A DNA stretch of 64,000 nucleotides from positions 95,853-159,852 of the forward strand of contig NZ_BBQT01000006.1 in NCBI RefSeq assembly GCF_001570625.1. Reading direction: 5' to 3'. Position numbers and translations under genes: made by a program. The notes beneath the pieces were generated by a model. It was given only the letters and a program-made list of their open reading frames with translations. It was not told the origin of the DNA and ran no database searches. This document shows, in pieces, positions 36,528-45,983 of this stretch. The stretch comes from Syntrophomonas wolfei subsp. methylbutyratica. GTDB lineage: Bacteria > Bacillota > Syntrophomonadia > Syntrophomonadales > Syntrophomonadaceae. Positions within the stretch are counted from its first letter, which is position 1. Each line of letters opens with the position of its first letter.

Positions 36528-36977
36528 TTAAAACAACTTTTCGCTATCCAGCAAAATGGTGCAAGGTCCGTCATTTTCTATGCTCAATACCATTTCCGCT
36601 CCGAAGATTCCGGTTTCTACCTGCACACCGCGGCGGCGAAGGCCATCAACACAGTAATCAAACAGCGGTTCGGCTAATTCCGGCAATTCAGCCTCAGAAA
36701 AACTCGGCCTGCGGCCTTTACGGGCATCACCATAAAGGGTGAACTGGCTAACCAGGAGTATTTCCCCCTCAATGTCCAGCAGAGAACGGTTCATCTTCCC
36801 CTCTTCATCAGGAAATATCCGAAGATTTACTATCTTATCCAGCAGGTAATCCCCATCAGCCTTGCTGTCCCCCTTCTTAATACCCAGCAAAACCATAAGA
36901 CCCTGCTTTATTCTTCCCCGCAGCTTACCTTCAACTCTAACCTCACTAAAACTAACCCTTTGAACTACGGCCCGCAA
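36528..36977 (-). CDS. dtd: D-aminoacyl-tRNA deacylase Dtd, 149 aa
   Basis: It removes D-amino acids mischarged onto tRNA. It has the [16 protein letters not shown] start, the active-site motif [17 protein letters not shown] and the second motif [15 protein letters not shown] at 36977, with AGAGGTG 6 bases upstream, gives the family's normal first residues; an in-frame GTG at 36986 is the alternative. The gene overlaps the end of rel by 26 bases, a pairing that is common in Firmicutes. Confidence 0.95.
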   Translation of the reverse strand: MRAVVQRVSFSEVRVEGKLRGRIKQGLMVLLGIKKGDSKADGDYLLDKIVNLRIFPDEEGKMNRSLLDIEGEILLVSQFTLYGDARKGRRPSFSEAELPELAEPLFDYCVDGLRRRGVQVETGIFGAEMVLSIENDGPCTILLDSEKLF

Positions 36978-39168
36978 GCGATTCACCTCTCATTTCCCCC
37001 GGCAAAACCCTTCTAACTTCTAAAACATCTCTAACATTTAGAATGCGCTGAATCACAGCTTGAAGGCGGCTCATATCTTTTATCTCCAATTTAAGGTTTA
37101 TCACCGCCTGGTTGTTTTTGGTAGCACGAGAAAAAACCGAATTAATATGAATTCTGACCTCGGCAATTTCATTCATAACATCTGTGGTCAGGCGCGCCCG
37201 GTCAAAAGCCTTCACTTCCAGCTCTACATAGTAAATACCGCTGGTATCGGCCCATTCAACCTCCAGTATGCGATCTTTTTCATTCTGCAGATAATTTTGC
37301 ATATTGGGGCAGTCTTTACGATGTACCGATACCCCCCGCCCCCGAGTAATATAACCCAAAACCTGATCTCCCGGCAAAGGATTACAACAACGAGCCAGTC
37401 TGATAGCCACATCATCCACACCCTTTACGCGCAGGGCGGTAGTAACTCGGTCCTTTACCGCAGCTTTGCTTTCCTCCGGGACCGCTGCTATATCCTCCAG
37501 CAGAAGGTCAGGAAAGTAAAGTTCCTTTTGCTTGTTCACTACCTGCAAAGCTGAAAGCGCACTATCCCCAATGGCCGCCAACAAATCTTCTACCGCATTG
37601 AAACCCAATTTCTTTACTACTTCTAGCAGTTTGTCTTCTTTAAGCAGCTCTTTGGGATTCAGGTGTTGCTTCTTTAATTCCTTCTCCAGCAAATCATGTC
37701 CCCGGATTATGTTCTCCTGCCGCTTCTCCCGGTTAAACCATTGCCTTATCCTGCTTTTAGCCGAAGAAGTTTTAACAAAATTCAACCAATCACGGGAGGG
37801 GCCAATCGAACTTTTGGAAGTTAATATCTCCACGATATCCCCATTTTCCAGCGGTAAATCCAGGGGTACAATACGCCCGTTAACCCGAGCACCAGTGCAG
37901 CGGTGCCCTACCTCGGTATGAACCCGGTAAGCAAAATCCACCGGGCAAGCCCCTTTAGTAAGTTCAAAAACAGCCCCTTTGGGTGAGAAGACGAAGACGG
38001 TATCATCAAAGAGATCGATTTTTAAAGATTCCATGAATTCACTGGTGTCTTTGACTTCCTGCTGCCACTCCAGTATCTGCCGCAGCCAGGACAGCTTTTC
38101 ATCGAATTTTCGCTCCCGCGGATTATAGCCTTCTTTGTAGCGCCAGTGAGCAGCAATACCATATTCAGCAGTGCGATGCATTTCCGCAGTACGGATCTGT
38201 ACTTCAAAAGGCTCACCTCCTCTACCAATCAAAGTAGTATGCAGCGACTGGTACATATTAGCCTTGGGGGTGGCAATATAGTCTTTAAAACGACCGGGTA
38301 AGGGCTTCCACATAGTATGAATAATACCCAGTACCCCGTAGCAATCCCGGACATCCTCAACCAAAACCCTAATAGCTATCTTATCGTATATTTCATCAAC
38401 ATCTTTTCCCTGTTTGATCATCTTTTTGTAAATACTGAATATGTTCTTGGGACGACCTTTAATATCAGCATCGATATCAATCTGATGAAGCCCAACCTCA
38501 ATCTGCTCCACCAGGTCATTGACATAATTCTCCCTTTCCCGGCGTTTCTGTTTCAGCCGTTTGGCCACCTCATAGTACATTTCCGGCTCCATATAATAAA
38601 AAGCCAGGTCTTCCAGTTCCCATTTAAAACGAAATATGCCCAAACGATGAGCCAGGGGAGCGAATATCTCCATAGTCTCACGGGCAATTACTTTTTGTTT
38701 AGCTTCACCGTGGTAGCTCAGAGTCCGCATATTGTGGAGTCTATCCGCCAGCTTTATGATAATTACCCGGATATCCCGGGCCATGGCAATGAACATCCGC
38801 CGTAGATTTTCCGCCTGGGCATCCTCCCGGGACTTGAAATCTATTCGGGTAAGTTTGGTGACACCATCTACCAGTAAAGCGATTTCTTCGCCAAACTCCT
38901 TAAGTATATCCAGATAACTTACCTGGGTGTCTTCAATAACATCGTGCAGCAGTGCAGCACAAATAGTGGGAGTATCCATTTCAATATCCGCCAGTATGAG
39001 AGCAACTTCACACGGGTGAATAATATATGGCTCCCCGGATATCCTTTTTTGCCCCTGGTGAGCTTGCTCCGCCACCCTGAATGCTTTCTCAATCAGGGCA
39101 AAATCGGTATCGGGATCATATTCACTTACCCTCTTGATCAGGGCTTCGCATCTCATATTCATCACCAT
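36952..39168 (-). CDS. relA: bifunctional (p)ppGpp synthetase/hydrolase Rel, 738 aa
   Basis: It makes and degrades the stringent-response alarmone. The HD hydrolase domain is at about 40-190 ([37 protein letters not shown]). The synthetase domain is at about 235-355 ([39 protein letters not shown]). TGS is at about 385-450 ([25 protein letters not shown]), then a helical zinc-finger-like part ([31 protein letters not shown]) and a C-terminal ACT domain. The HD motifs are intact, so hydrolysis is expected. Its 3' end overlaps dtd and its start overlaps the recJ stop. Confidence 0.97.
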   Translation of the reverse strand: MVMNMRCEALIKRVSEYDPDTDFALIEKAFRVAEQAHQGQKRISGEPYIIHPCEVALILADIEMDTPTICAALLHDVIEDTQVSYLDILKEFGEEIALLVDGVTKLTRIDFKSREDAQAENLRRMFIAMARDIRVIIIKLADRLHNMRTLSYHGEAKQKVIARETMEIFAPLAHRLGIFRFKWELEDLAFYYMEPEMYYEVAKRLKQKRRERENYVNDLVEQIEVGLHQIDIDADIKGRPKNIFSIYKKMIKQGKDVDEIYDKIAIRVLVEDVRDCYGVLGIIHTMWKPLPGRFKDYIATPKANMYQSLHTTLIGRGGEPFEVQIRTAEMHRTAEYGIAAHWRYKEGYNPRERKFDEKLSWLRQILEWQQEVKDTSEFMESLKIDLFDDTVFVFSPKGAVFELTKGACPVDFAYRVHTEVGHRCTGARVNGRIVPLDLPLENGDIVEILTSKSSIGPSRDWLNFVKTSSAKSRIRQWFNREKRQENIIRGHDLLEKELKKQHLNPKELLKEDKLLEVVKKLGFNAVEDLLAAIGDSALSALQVVNKQKELYFPDLLLEDIAAVPEESKAAVKDRVTTALRVKGVDDVAIRLARCCNPLPGDQVLGYITRGRGVSVHRKDCPNMQNYLQNEKDRILEVEWADTSGIYYVELEVKAFDRARLTTDVMNEIAEVRIHINSVFSRATKNNQAVINLKLEIKDMSRLQAVIQRILNVRDVLEVRRVLPGEMRGESLAGRSSKG

Positions 39169-41960
39169 TTTAGAGATTTCTCGATTTGGCTTACCAGGTT
39201 TTGATAGTGCTTTTTTTCCGCCTGTCCTTCCAGATAATATGGGGAATTAGCAAGGTTTATTGTAGAGCTGTCCGGTTTCAGCAGCTTTATTTCAATAATA
39301 CTACCTTCTTTTCGCCAACGGCACAAGTCCAGATCGCTCAATGTGAGCAGAACCGACAGTAGTTTTAACCGGGAAAATTTTTTCGCCGCTGCCGACCAGT
39401 TGTTCAAGTCGAGAATAATTGGATTCTGCCGCAATTCAATCAACTGGCGGAACCAGGCTTTAACTTCAGGTAAATCAGGATAGGCCTGATTTAAATAATC
39501 CCAATTGCTTTTTATACCCTGGCTATCAAACAAAGCTAGCACCGGCTCCTCACTGTCGGCAGCCATTTGCCCCCGGACGGAAAAAGCTTCATAAATACTA
39601 AAAGGTACATCGGCAAAAAACAGCCTTGCGTTAAGCCGTTTTTGGGGAAATATGCCGGCAAATACCCCGTCCGATAAGAATACGGAGGCTCCGGCCTTAA
39701 GACCTGATTGATATAAACTTCGCAGCTCTTCAAGCTCCCTTATTCCGGTTTGAACAACGGCCTGAGGCCATCGCCGTCTTAAGCTCTCCACCGTCCTTTT
39801 TCGATTGGTATATATCCAGGTAGGGGAAGGGGAGTCCGCCACCCGCTCTGTTCTCTGCCAGCAGAGTTCTGCCGTCGGGGGATATAAGGCTTCCTGCCGA
39901 AGTTCTTGATCATATTCCAGTTCCTTCATCTTCCCTGCCCATAACTCCAGAACAAGGCGGAGGTTTTGGGGGAAGGTGTTTCGTCTTAAATAATACCGGC
40001 AATATGCCCGGGTCATCAGATAGATTCGCGGCCTTCCCTGCCTGAACATATTTTCCGTCTCCCGTCTCTCGCCGGTATTCATCAAACCGTGCAACGCTTG
40101 TAAAGCGCTCCTATGAAAATAATTCTCCAAAACAACCCGGCTGCGCTTTAGTATCCGGGATGTAGGATAAATAAAAAGAACGGGCCTGCCCTCTTTCAAT
40201 TCCTCCATACTAGCGGTCAATAGCTCTGCAGCCCTTTGCAGCTTGTTCTGGACTGTGCCGACCCTGTCCGGCATAAAGCTGCATTTCATATCTTTCACTT
40301 TGAGCTGTATCCTTTTCTGGCCCTGATATTCATTTTCCGCCAATTCAAAGAGCAGATCCTGACAGGAATTTCGCCATGGTAAATCCATATATTGCGCCTG
40401 GTTGAAAGCTATACCCTCTAAATCATCCGGTTCCGTTTTGAGCTTGAAATGTTCCCGCCCTTTGCCTATCAGAACAGCCGAGTTAATAGCTACCCGGCGC
40501 AACAAGAACAGCGGTACCGGATTACCTTCTCCACAAGGCTGCAAAAGCTCCAGTTCTTGGAGCAAGGCCTCATTTATGTCAACCGGCTTGATTTCAGCAT
40601 CTATCTTTCGCTCAGAAGGTTTAAGCGAGGAAAGCTCTTGAGCTGCCGCCCATTCCAGAATTTTTTCTTTAAAAGCAGAAAAATTCCTGCGCTCCATCCT
40701 TAAACCGGCCGCCATTTTGTGCCCCCCGAATTGCTGCAAAAAGCAAGCAGCGTAATCAAGGGCCGCAAATATATCAATCCCCGCTATACTGCGGGCGGAT
40801 CCCTTTCCGCAATCGCCCTCCCAGGAAATTAAAATACAAGGCCGCCGATAGTGTTCACTGAGGCGTGAGGCCACTATGCCAATAACCCCGTCATGCCAGT
40901 TTTCCCCACCCAATAAGAGTATTGCTTCCTTCTCCAGGTCAATATTCTGTTCGATTTCTGCCATTGCTTCCTGAAATATCGTCCCCTCAATTCTTTTTCT
41001 CTCTTCATTAACCCGGCATAAAAAAGCCGCCATCGAAGCGGCCCTTTCTTCGTCCCGGGCCAGAAGCAATTCAATGCTATTTCTGGCGCTATTAAGCCTC
41101 CCGGCTGAATTCAATCGTGGACCCAAGACAAATGCTATGTGCCAGGTTCTGAGGGTCTTGCCTTCCAGGGCTGTTTCCCGCAGTAAAGCCCGCAAGCCTT
41201 TGCGGCTTGTCTGCTCAATCTTTTTCAAGCCATACTTAACCATTATCCGGTTGTCACCCCGCAGCGGGACAATATCCGCTACTGTAGCCAGAGCTACCAG
41301 CTCCAACCACTTGTAGAGCTCTTCCTGCTCAATCTTTTGCTGGCAAAGGGCTGCTGCCAGCTTAAAGGCCACCCCTGCCCCCGCCAGGTCACTGCTCCCT
41401 GCTCCTCCCCCCAGCTTGGGGTTGATTATAGCCAAGGCTAGAGGAAGCTCATCCAGCGGTGTATGGTGATCGGTTATAATAAGATCCATTCCCAATTTAC
41501 CAGCCAGCTGGCCTTCCGCCAGCGATGATATACCGCAATCCACAGTTATCAATAGCTGGCAGCCTTCACTGGCCAGCTTTTCTATGGCATCACCGTTCAA
41601 ACCATAGCCCTCTAAGAAGCGGTCAGGGACATAATAACTACAATTGGCTCCCAGCAGCTGCAGGCATTCCAGCAGTATAACAATACTGCATACTCCATCA
41701 ACATCATAGTCCCCATAGACCACTATCCTTTCGCCCGCCGCTATGGCCTGCTCTATCCTGGCCACTGCCAAATCCATATCTTTAAGCTGGAAGGGGTCAC
41801 TCAAATCCTCCAGCTTCCCATACAAAAACCGGCTGGCCTCCTCAGTTCCGCCCATCCCCCGCTTCACCAATATTTTTGCCAGCAAGTGGGAAATCCCCAT
41901 TTCCCCGGCTATTTTTTCCACTATTGTTTCATCATATTTCCCATTTATCCAACTTCTCAT
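39162..41960 (-). CDS. recJ: single-stranded-DNA exonuclease RecJ with long C-terminal extension, 932 aa
   Basis: A 5'-3' ssDNA exonuclease for recombination and mismatch repair. The DHH domain (VYGDYDVDGVCSIVI, TVDCGISS, LIITDHHTPLDELP), the LGPRLNSAGRLNSA motif and the DHHA1 domain with FGGHKMAAGLRM are complete in the first 550 residues. The remaining 380 residues go beyond the OB domain. They include a helicase-like fragment (PVLFIYPTSRILKRSRVVLENYFHR) without Walker motifs, which resembles the extension in some clostridial RecJ proteins. I chose ATG 41960 (AGGAG 5 bases upstream) over the longer frame to 42080. Confidence 0.93.
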   Translation of the reverse strand: MRSWINGKYDETIVEKIAGEMGISHLLAKILVKRGMGGTEEASRFLYGKLEDLSDPFQLKDMDLAVARIEQAIAAGERIVVYGDYDVDGVCSIVILLECLQLLGANCSYYVPDRFLEGYGLNGDAIEKLASEGCQLLITVDCGISSLAEGQLAGKLGMDLIITDHHTPLDELPLALAIINPKLGGGAGSSDLAGAGVAFKLAAALCQQKIEQEELYKWLELVALATVADIVPLRGDNRIMVKYGLKKIEQTSRKGLRALLRETALEGKTLRTWHIAFVLGPRLNSAGRLNSARNSIELLLARDEERAASMAAFLCRVNEERKRIEGTIFQEAMAEIEQNIDLEKEAILLLGGENWHDGVIGIVASRLSEHYRRPCILISWEGDCGKGSARSIAGIDIFAALDYAACFLQQFGGHKMAAGLRMERRNFSAFKEKILEWAAAQELSSLKPSERKIDAEIKPVDINEALLQELELLQPCGEGNPVPLFLLRRVAINSAVLIGKGREHFKLKTEPDDLEGIAFNQAQYMDLPWRNSCQDLLFELAENEYQGQKRIQLKVKDMKCSFMPDRVGTVQNKLQRAAELLTASMEELKEGRPVLFIYPTSRILKRSRVVLENYFHRSALQALHGLMNTGERRETENMFRQGRPRIYLMTRAYCRYYLRRNTFPQNLRLVLELWAGKMKELEYDQELRQEALYPPTAELCWQRTERVADSPSPTWIYTNRKRTVESLRRRWPQAVVQTGIRELEELRSLYQSGLKAGASVFLSDGVFAGIFPQKRLNARLFFADVPFSIYEAFSVRGQMAADSEEPVLALFDSQGIKSNWDYLNQAYPDLPEVKAWFRQLIELRQNPIILDLNNWSAAAKKFSRLKLLSVLLTLSDLDLCRWRKEGSIIEIKLLKPDSSTINLANSPYYLEGQAEKKHYQNLVSQIEKSLKW

Positions 41961-42175
41961 CATTTCTCCTCGTTTTATTCTCACTAATTCTCCATACCCT
42001 TCTCCAATCTTATCCAGATAAACCCAGGGTTTCATGTTTTTTATTCTACCATATCTTTGCTGGAACAGAACATTTGCCACAGTTCAGCATTTCCATATTA
42101 TTACGGGGGTCAGATAAACAAAAACACATATATTTATTGGTAGAAGAAGTGAAAAAGCAACAGGGGGTGCTCTAA

Positions 42176-43264
42176 TTGACCAAGCTTAGACATATGTATC
42201 CAGGTGCTAACAGCTGTCGCGGCTTCTACTCTTTCTACCAATATATGCTCTGGCCTGAAGGCGAACGGAAAATAATCTTAAAAGGTGGCCCCGGAGTAGG
42301 GAAGTCCACTTTTATGGAGAAAATTGCTGAGGCATTCTCTTCCCATGGTTTGGATATGGAATACCACTGCTGTTCTTCGGATAACCAATCCCTTGACGGG
42401 ATAGTAATCGGGCAGAAGATATGCATCCTCGATGGTACTGCGCCACATGTGGTTGATCCACTTTTTCCGGGAGCAATGGACGAAATACTGAATCTGGGCG
42501 ATTTCTGGGACAGCCGGATTATTAAAGAACATAAGAATGAAGTGATAAAGCTTGGTCAGGAAATTTCCCGCTGTTTTTCCCGAGCTTACCTGCGCTTACA
42601 GGAAGCTGCAGCCGCCTATGAAGAATGGCAGTCTTATTATAAAGAAGCCCGGGACCCGGCAGCGGTTAAGCGCAATATTTTAGCCTTGAGCCAGGAAATT
42701 TTACAGGACTGTTCTGTTTCACCTTATGAACTACGGCATCTATTCGCAGCAGCCATCACCCCGGCAGGACCGGTAACCCGGATAGAAAGCCTGGTTGACC
42801 ATGATTATTCATTATACGCCCTTAAGGGCAGCCCGGGCAGTGGTAGCAAGGAATTATTGAAGCATGTCGCTTATATGCTGAAATTGCAGCAATATTATGG
42901 GGAAGTCTACCACAGCCCCTTCGAACCTCAAGAAATCGATCTTATCATTCTGCCTGAACAAAAAACCGCCTTGCTCGATTTTTCTTCCTATATTATAAAT
43001 TACGGAGACAAAATCTCCGCTAAACCGAAACGCCTGTTGGATTTTGACGAGCTTATTCATAAATCACTTATAGACCCACATGCCGGAAGAGTATTCTCCG
43101 CCCGTAATCGCTTTGATGAATCTCTGCAGGGAGCAGTAGAATTTATTCGTAAGGCCAAGCAATTTCATGATGAATTGGAATCCTTTTATATCCCCGCCAT
43201 GGATTTTACGGCCCTGGAAAACTTAAGGACAGAGCTGCTGCAGCAACTTATGGCAGAACTTTGA
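42176..43264 (+). CDS. duplicated P-loop ATPase-like protein of unknown function (PRK06851-like), 362 aa
   Basis: The first half has an intact Walker A, KGGPGVGKSTFMEKI (residues 36-50), preceded by a conserved-looking PGANSCRGFYSFYQYM. The second half, from about 213, repeats the fold with a degenerate loop, KGSPGSGSKELLKHV, in which the Lys-Ser of Walker A is lost. I know the family only as uncharacterised Firmicute proteins sometimes described as ATPases. The start is TTG 42176 with GGGGGTG upstream. It is divergent from recJ and alone in its transcript, and a repeat element begins 1 base after its stop codon. Confidence 0.75.
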   Translation: MTKLRHMYPGANSCRGFYSFYQYMLWPEGERKIILKGGPGVGKSTFMEKIAEAFSSHGLDMEYHCCSSDNQSLDGIVIGQKICILDGTAPHVVDPLFPGAMDEILNLGDFWDSRIIKEHKNEVIKLGQEISRCFSRAYLRLQEAAAAYEEWQSYYKEARDPAAVKRNILALSQEILQDCSVSPYELRHLFAAAITPAGPVTRIESLVDHDYSLYALKGSPGSGSKELLKHVAYMLKLQQYYGEVYHSPFEPQEIDLIILPEQKTALLDFSSYIINYGDKISAKPKRLLDFDELIHKSLIDPHAGRVFSARNRFDESLQGAVEFIRKAKQFHDELESFYIPAMDFTALENLRTELLQQLMAEL

Positions 43265-43532
43265 TTCCGCTGCAAAAAGTAATAATTATGCATTTGCTTG
43301 CATAAATATTCCGCTCGCAGTCTACGCATGAGCAACACCAACGGCTCGTCTCGCGGCTCAAGGGGTGCCGCGCCAATCTCCCGTCCATAGGAGGTGGCGC
43401 TCTCGCGACATCCTGTCGCTCGCCCCCTTTCGCCTGCTCGTCTTCGCCGGGTGTTGCATCCATGCTTCGCCAACGCTCGCTTTGCATATTTATGCAACCC
43501 TTATGCAACAAAAAGGGGTTTTTGCAGTAGAA
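43265..43532 (-). repeat. dispersed modular element (268 bp) directly after a stop codon
   Basis: Minus-oriented; the ends are TTCCGCTGCAAAAA and TTTTTGCAGTAGAA. Its module set is the same as in the 32989 copy (GACGAGCAGG, CATAGGAGGTGG, GAGCAACACCAACGG). The flanks are AACTTTGA on the left and AACTTTAGA on the right, an imperfect duplication of the target. The TGA of the preceding ATPase gene is in the left flank. Confidence 0.88.
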
Positions 43533-43610
43533 CCAACTTTAGATTTTCTCCCATTTTATCTTACTATTCAATCATCTACTAATTCACTTTTCACCAGTTG
43601 TTACTTCAAA

Positions 43611-43677
43611 CTTCCGCCCTCCGTCTTCCGTCCTCCGCCTTCCGTCTTCCGTCTTCCGACTTCCGACTTCCGTCCAA
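43611..43677. repeat. CTTCCGT heptamer array
   Basis: About nine 7-bp units in a row (CTTCCGCC, CTCCGTC, TTCCGTC, CTCCGCC and so on, ending CTTCCGACTTCCGACTTCCG). It is the same class as 14952-15040 and the weaker patch at 6296-6350. It lies upstream of the HTH regulator. Confidence 0.8.
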
Positions 43678-43744
43678 TATCCTTGAAAAGATCTGGCCAA
43701 ACTAGTAATATATTCTTTAAAATGTCCTGGGGAGCGATTATGCC

Positions 43745-44521
43745 ATGAAATTCAAGGAACGCCTGCAATACTTGCGCTTGGAAAAGGAATTAAGTGAAAT
43801 ACAACTAAGTAAGAAGGTGGGTATAAGCGAATCGGTTATACGGCTTTACGAAAGAGGGAAACTTCGTATTGACCTGGAGCACCTGCATAAACTGGCGGCT
43901 TTTTTTGATGTAACACCCGGACTGCTCCTGGGAACCGCTTTCCCCCATTTGCCGCCGGAAGAAGCACTGGAAAGCCATCGAGTTGTTAATGAATTGCTGG
44001 AAATACGGAATGAAGAAAGAAAGGACGATGAGGATTCCCTTCCCTATTATATTGATTCATTGACTCAGACAGCAGCACAATCAAACAAGATATCAGCTAA
44101 CAACAAAGCTCCTAACTGGCAAGCTGCGCTTAGAGCCGGAGTAGTTGCTGTTTACAATAGAATAGTATCCGCCCGTTCTGAAGCCAACCAGGAATTTATT
44201 GAGGACTACTGGCCGGTAAATACTACGGTTATGCAGATTTATGGCCAGGATATTTCCAACTACTTCTACTTGAGAGTCAACGGGGATTTTATGGAGCCTA
44301 CTATCAAGAATCAAAGCATTGTTCTGGTCAAAAGACAAGCTCAAGTGGACAATAATGACCTGGCAGTGGTTCTCTATGAACAAAGTCCTGCTGCTGTTAA
44401 ACGGTTGAACCGTTATGAGGATAAAATTATCCTGCTCTGCGACAATAACGCCTACCCGGCACAGATCTGCGAACAGGAAGAATACATTATCCTGGGCAAA
44501 GTTTTATGGAAACCGAAATGA
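43745..44521 (+). CDS. XRE-family regulator with S24 (LexA-like) domain lacking the catalytic Ser, 258 aa
   Basis: The N-terminal helix-turn-helix is at about 1-60 (FKERLQYLRLEKELSEIQLS, KKVGISESVIRLYERGK). The linker is about 80-160, and the C-terminal LexA/CI-type domain is at about 170-258. In active members the domain has GDSM. Here it reads NGDFMEPTI with Phe182 at the serine position. The general-base Lys219 (AAVKRLN) is kept at the usual 37-residue distance. Self-cleavage is therefore unlikely, and the domain would act only in dimerisation or sensing. It lies directly upstream of, and convergent with, moeA; no SOS-type box was seen. Confidence 0.85.
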   Translation: MKFKERLQYLRLEKELSEIQLSKKVGISESVIRLYERGKLRIDLEHLHKLAAFFDVTPGLLLGTAFPHLPPEEALESHRVVNELLEIRNEERKDDEDSLPYYIDSLTQTAAQSNKISANNKAPNWQAALRAGVVAVYNRIVSARSEANQEFIEDYWPVNTTVMQIYGQDISNYFYLRVNGDFMEPTIKNQSIVLVKRQAQVDNNDLAVVLYEQSPAAVKRLNRYEDKIILLCDNNAYPAQICEQEEYIILGKVLWKPK

Positions 44522-44535
44522 GCCTGTCAAAAACT

Positions 44536-45747
44536 TTACATAAAAAGATAAACCCTTGTATTTTCGCCCTTGACCAGGCCTTGCTTTTCATAGGGAATAT
44601 GGATAAAACCGCTGGCCCGGGATAGGATATTCATCAAACCCGATTTGCCTAGCAACGGAAGGGCCAGCTTTTCCCCCTTCTCTTCCCGCAGTTCTACCGG
44701 AACAAAGTCATCCCGACCTGCCTGTGATGATAGATTAAGCTCTAAACATGCATCAATACTTAAAGGTGGATAAGGGCTTAAAGCAGGTGCACATATAATA
44801 TGAAACATCATCAAGGCTGAAACCGGGTGCCCGGGAAGTCCAATGACCATCTTATCCCCTATCTTAACAGCCAGGGTGGGTTTACCTGGTTTAACCGCAA
44901 TGCCATGGAAAAGCATTTCCGCCCCGGGAAAAGATAAGAGGACATCCAGGGTTACATCCATTAGACCTACCGAGCTTCCTCCTGACATAATCAGCAAATC
45001 ATTCTCCCTCAGCCCTAATTCCACCGCATTTTTAAAAACCTTAAAATCATCCATAACCAGAGGATAATTATGGGGAATCGCGCCACAGTCCCTGATAGCT
45101 GCTGCCAGTGCATGTGAGTTAACATCCCTTACTTTGCCGGTGGAAGGGGTCTCTTCAATGGGAACGATTTCGTCCCCGGTGGAAATTAACCCTACCCTCC
45201 AGGGCTTAAATACCAATAATTTACTAATCCCCAGGGAAGCAAGCAAACCGATATCCTGTGCCCGTAAAAAGCTACCCTCGGAAAAAATAACTTCTTCCTT
45301 TTTTATATCTTCGCCTTTTTGCATTATGTTTTCCCAAGGTCCCACCGGCCGGTAAACCAGAACCGTATCCTCTCCCAGCTTTTCCGTATATTCAACCATT
45401 ACGGCTGCATTGCTTCCCGCTGGAAGCATTCCCCCGGTAGGAATCCAGCAACACTGTCCCTTTTGTAAGCTTAACCCGGCCTCTTGCCCCATCTTTACTT
45501 CTCCCACATAGTCCAAATAGGCCGGCAGTGATTCACTGCTGCCGAAAGTATCCTCAGCCAGAACCGCATAACCATCAACTACTGTACGGTGAAAAGCAGG
45601 CAAATCCTCCGGGCTCTTCACATCGCTGGCGAGAACCCGCCGCTGTGCTTCCGTTAAATAAACCCTTTCCTTCCCTTGCCGGGGAAAGCCTTCTATGATT
45701 TTTTGCCGGGCTTCCTGAAAACTAACTACTTTTAAAAATTCAGCCAC
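44536..45747 (-). CDS. moeA: molybdopterin molybdenumtransferase MoeA, 403 aa
   Basis: It inserts molybdate (or tungstate) into adenylated molybdopterin. It has FHRTVVDGYAVLAEDTFG, TGGMLPAGSNAAVMVEYTE, VGLISTGDEIVP, MSGGSSVGLMDVT and VIGLPGHPVSALMMFHI. Length and motifs are standard. It is transcribed away from the MoeA fusion gene, with two opposing promoters between them, and lies near the molybdo/tungsto-enzyme formate dehydrogenase. Confidence 0.95.
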   Translation of the reverse strand: MAEFLKVVSFQEARQKIIEGFPRQGKERVYLTEAQRRVLASDVKSPEDLPAFHRTVVDGYAVLAEDTFGSSESLPAYLDYVGEVKMGQEAGLSLQKGQCCWIPTGGMLPAGSNAAVMVEYTEKLGEDTVLVYRPVGPWENIMQKGEDIKKEEVIFSEGSFLRAQDIGLLASLGISKLLVFKPWRVGLISTGDEIVPIEETPSTGKVRDVNSHALAAAIRDCGAIPHNYPLVMDDFKVFKNAVELGLRENDLLIMSGGSSVGLMDVTLDVLLSFPGAEMLFHGIAVKPGKPTLAVKIGDKMVIGLPGHPVSALMMFHIICAPALSPYPPLSIDACLELNLSSQAGRDDFVPVELREEKGEKLALPLLGKSGLMNILSRASGFIHIPYEKQGLVKGENTRVYLFM

Positions 45748-45810
45748 TCTTTCACCTCATCTGCTATGCTAGCTAAAAATCCCAACAAAATTCCGTAATA
45801 ATCTTATTCT

Positions 45811-45838
45811 ATTATACTTTACCGAATTTTGCCGTCAA
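45811..45838 (-). promoter_or_regulatory. sigma-A promoter of moeA
   Basis: On the minus strand TTGACG (45838-45833), a 16-base spacer, and TATAAT (45816-45811) lie 64 bases before the moeA ATG. Confidence 0.7.
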
Positions 45839-45900
45839 ACATACTAATATGATTCTAATCCCTGGTAAAAATAACCTAATAAAAGCCAGGGTTAAATATT

Positions 45901-45929
45901 TTGTCTAAATACCGTTGCTGGGGTAAAAT
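45901..45929 (+). promoter_or_regulatory. sigma-A promoter of the MoeA-PBP fusion gene
   Basis: TTGTCT (45901-45906), a 17-base spacer, and TAAAAT (45924-45929) lie 55 bases before the start codon at 45984. AAAGGAG provides the ribosome-binding site. Confidence 0.65.
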
Positions 45930-45983
45930 AATCAAAAGTAATAAGGCAGTCAGAAGCCGGGATTAGATAAAGGAGATAGAACT

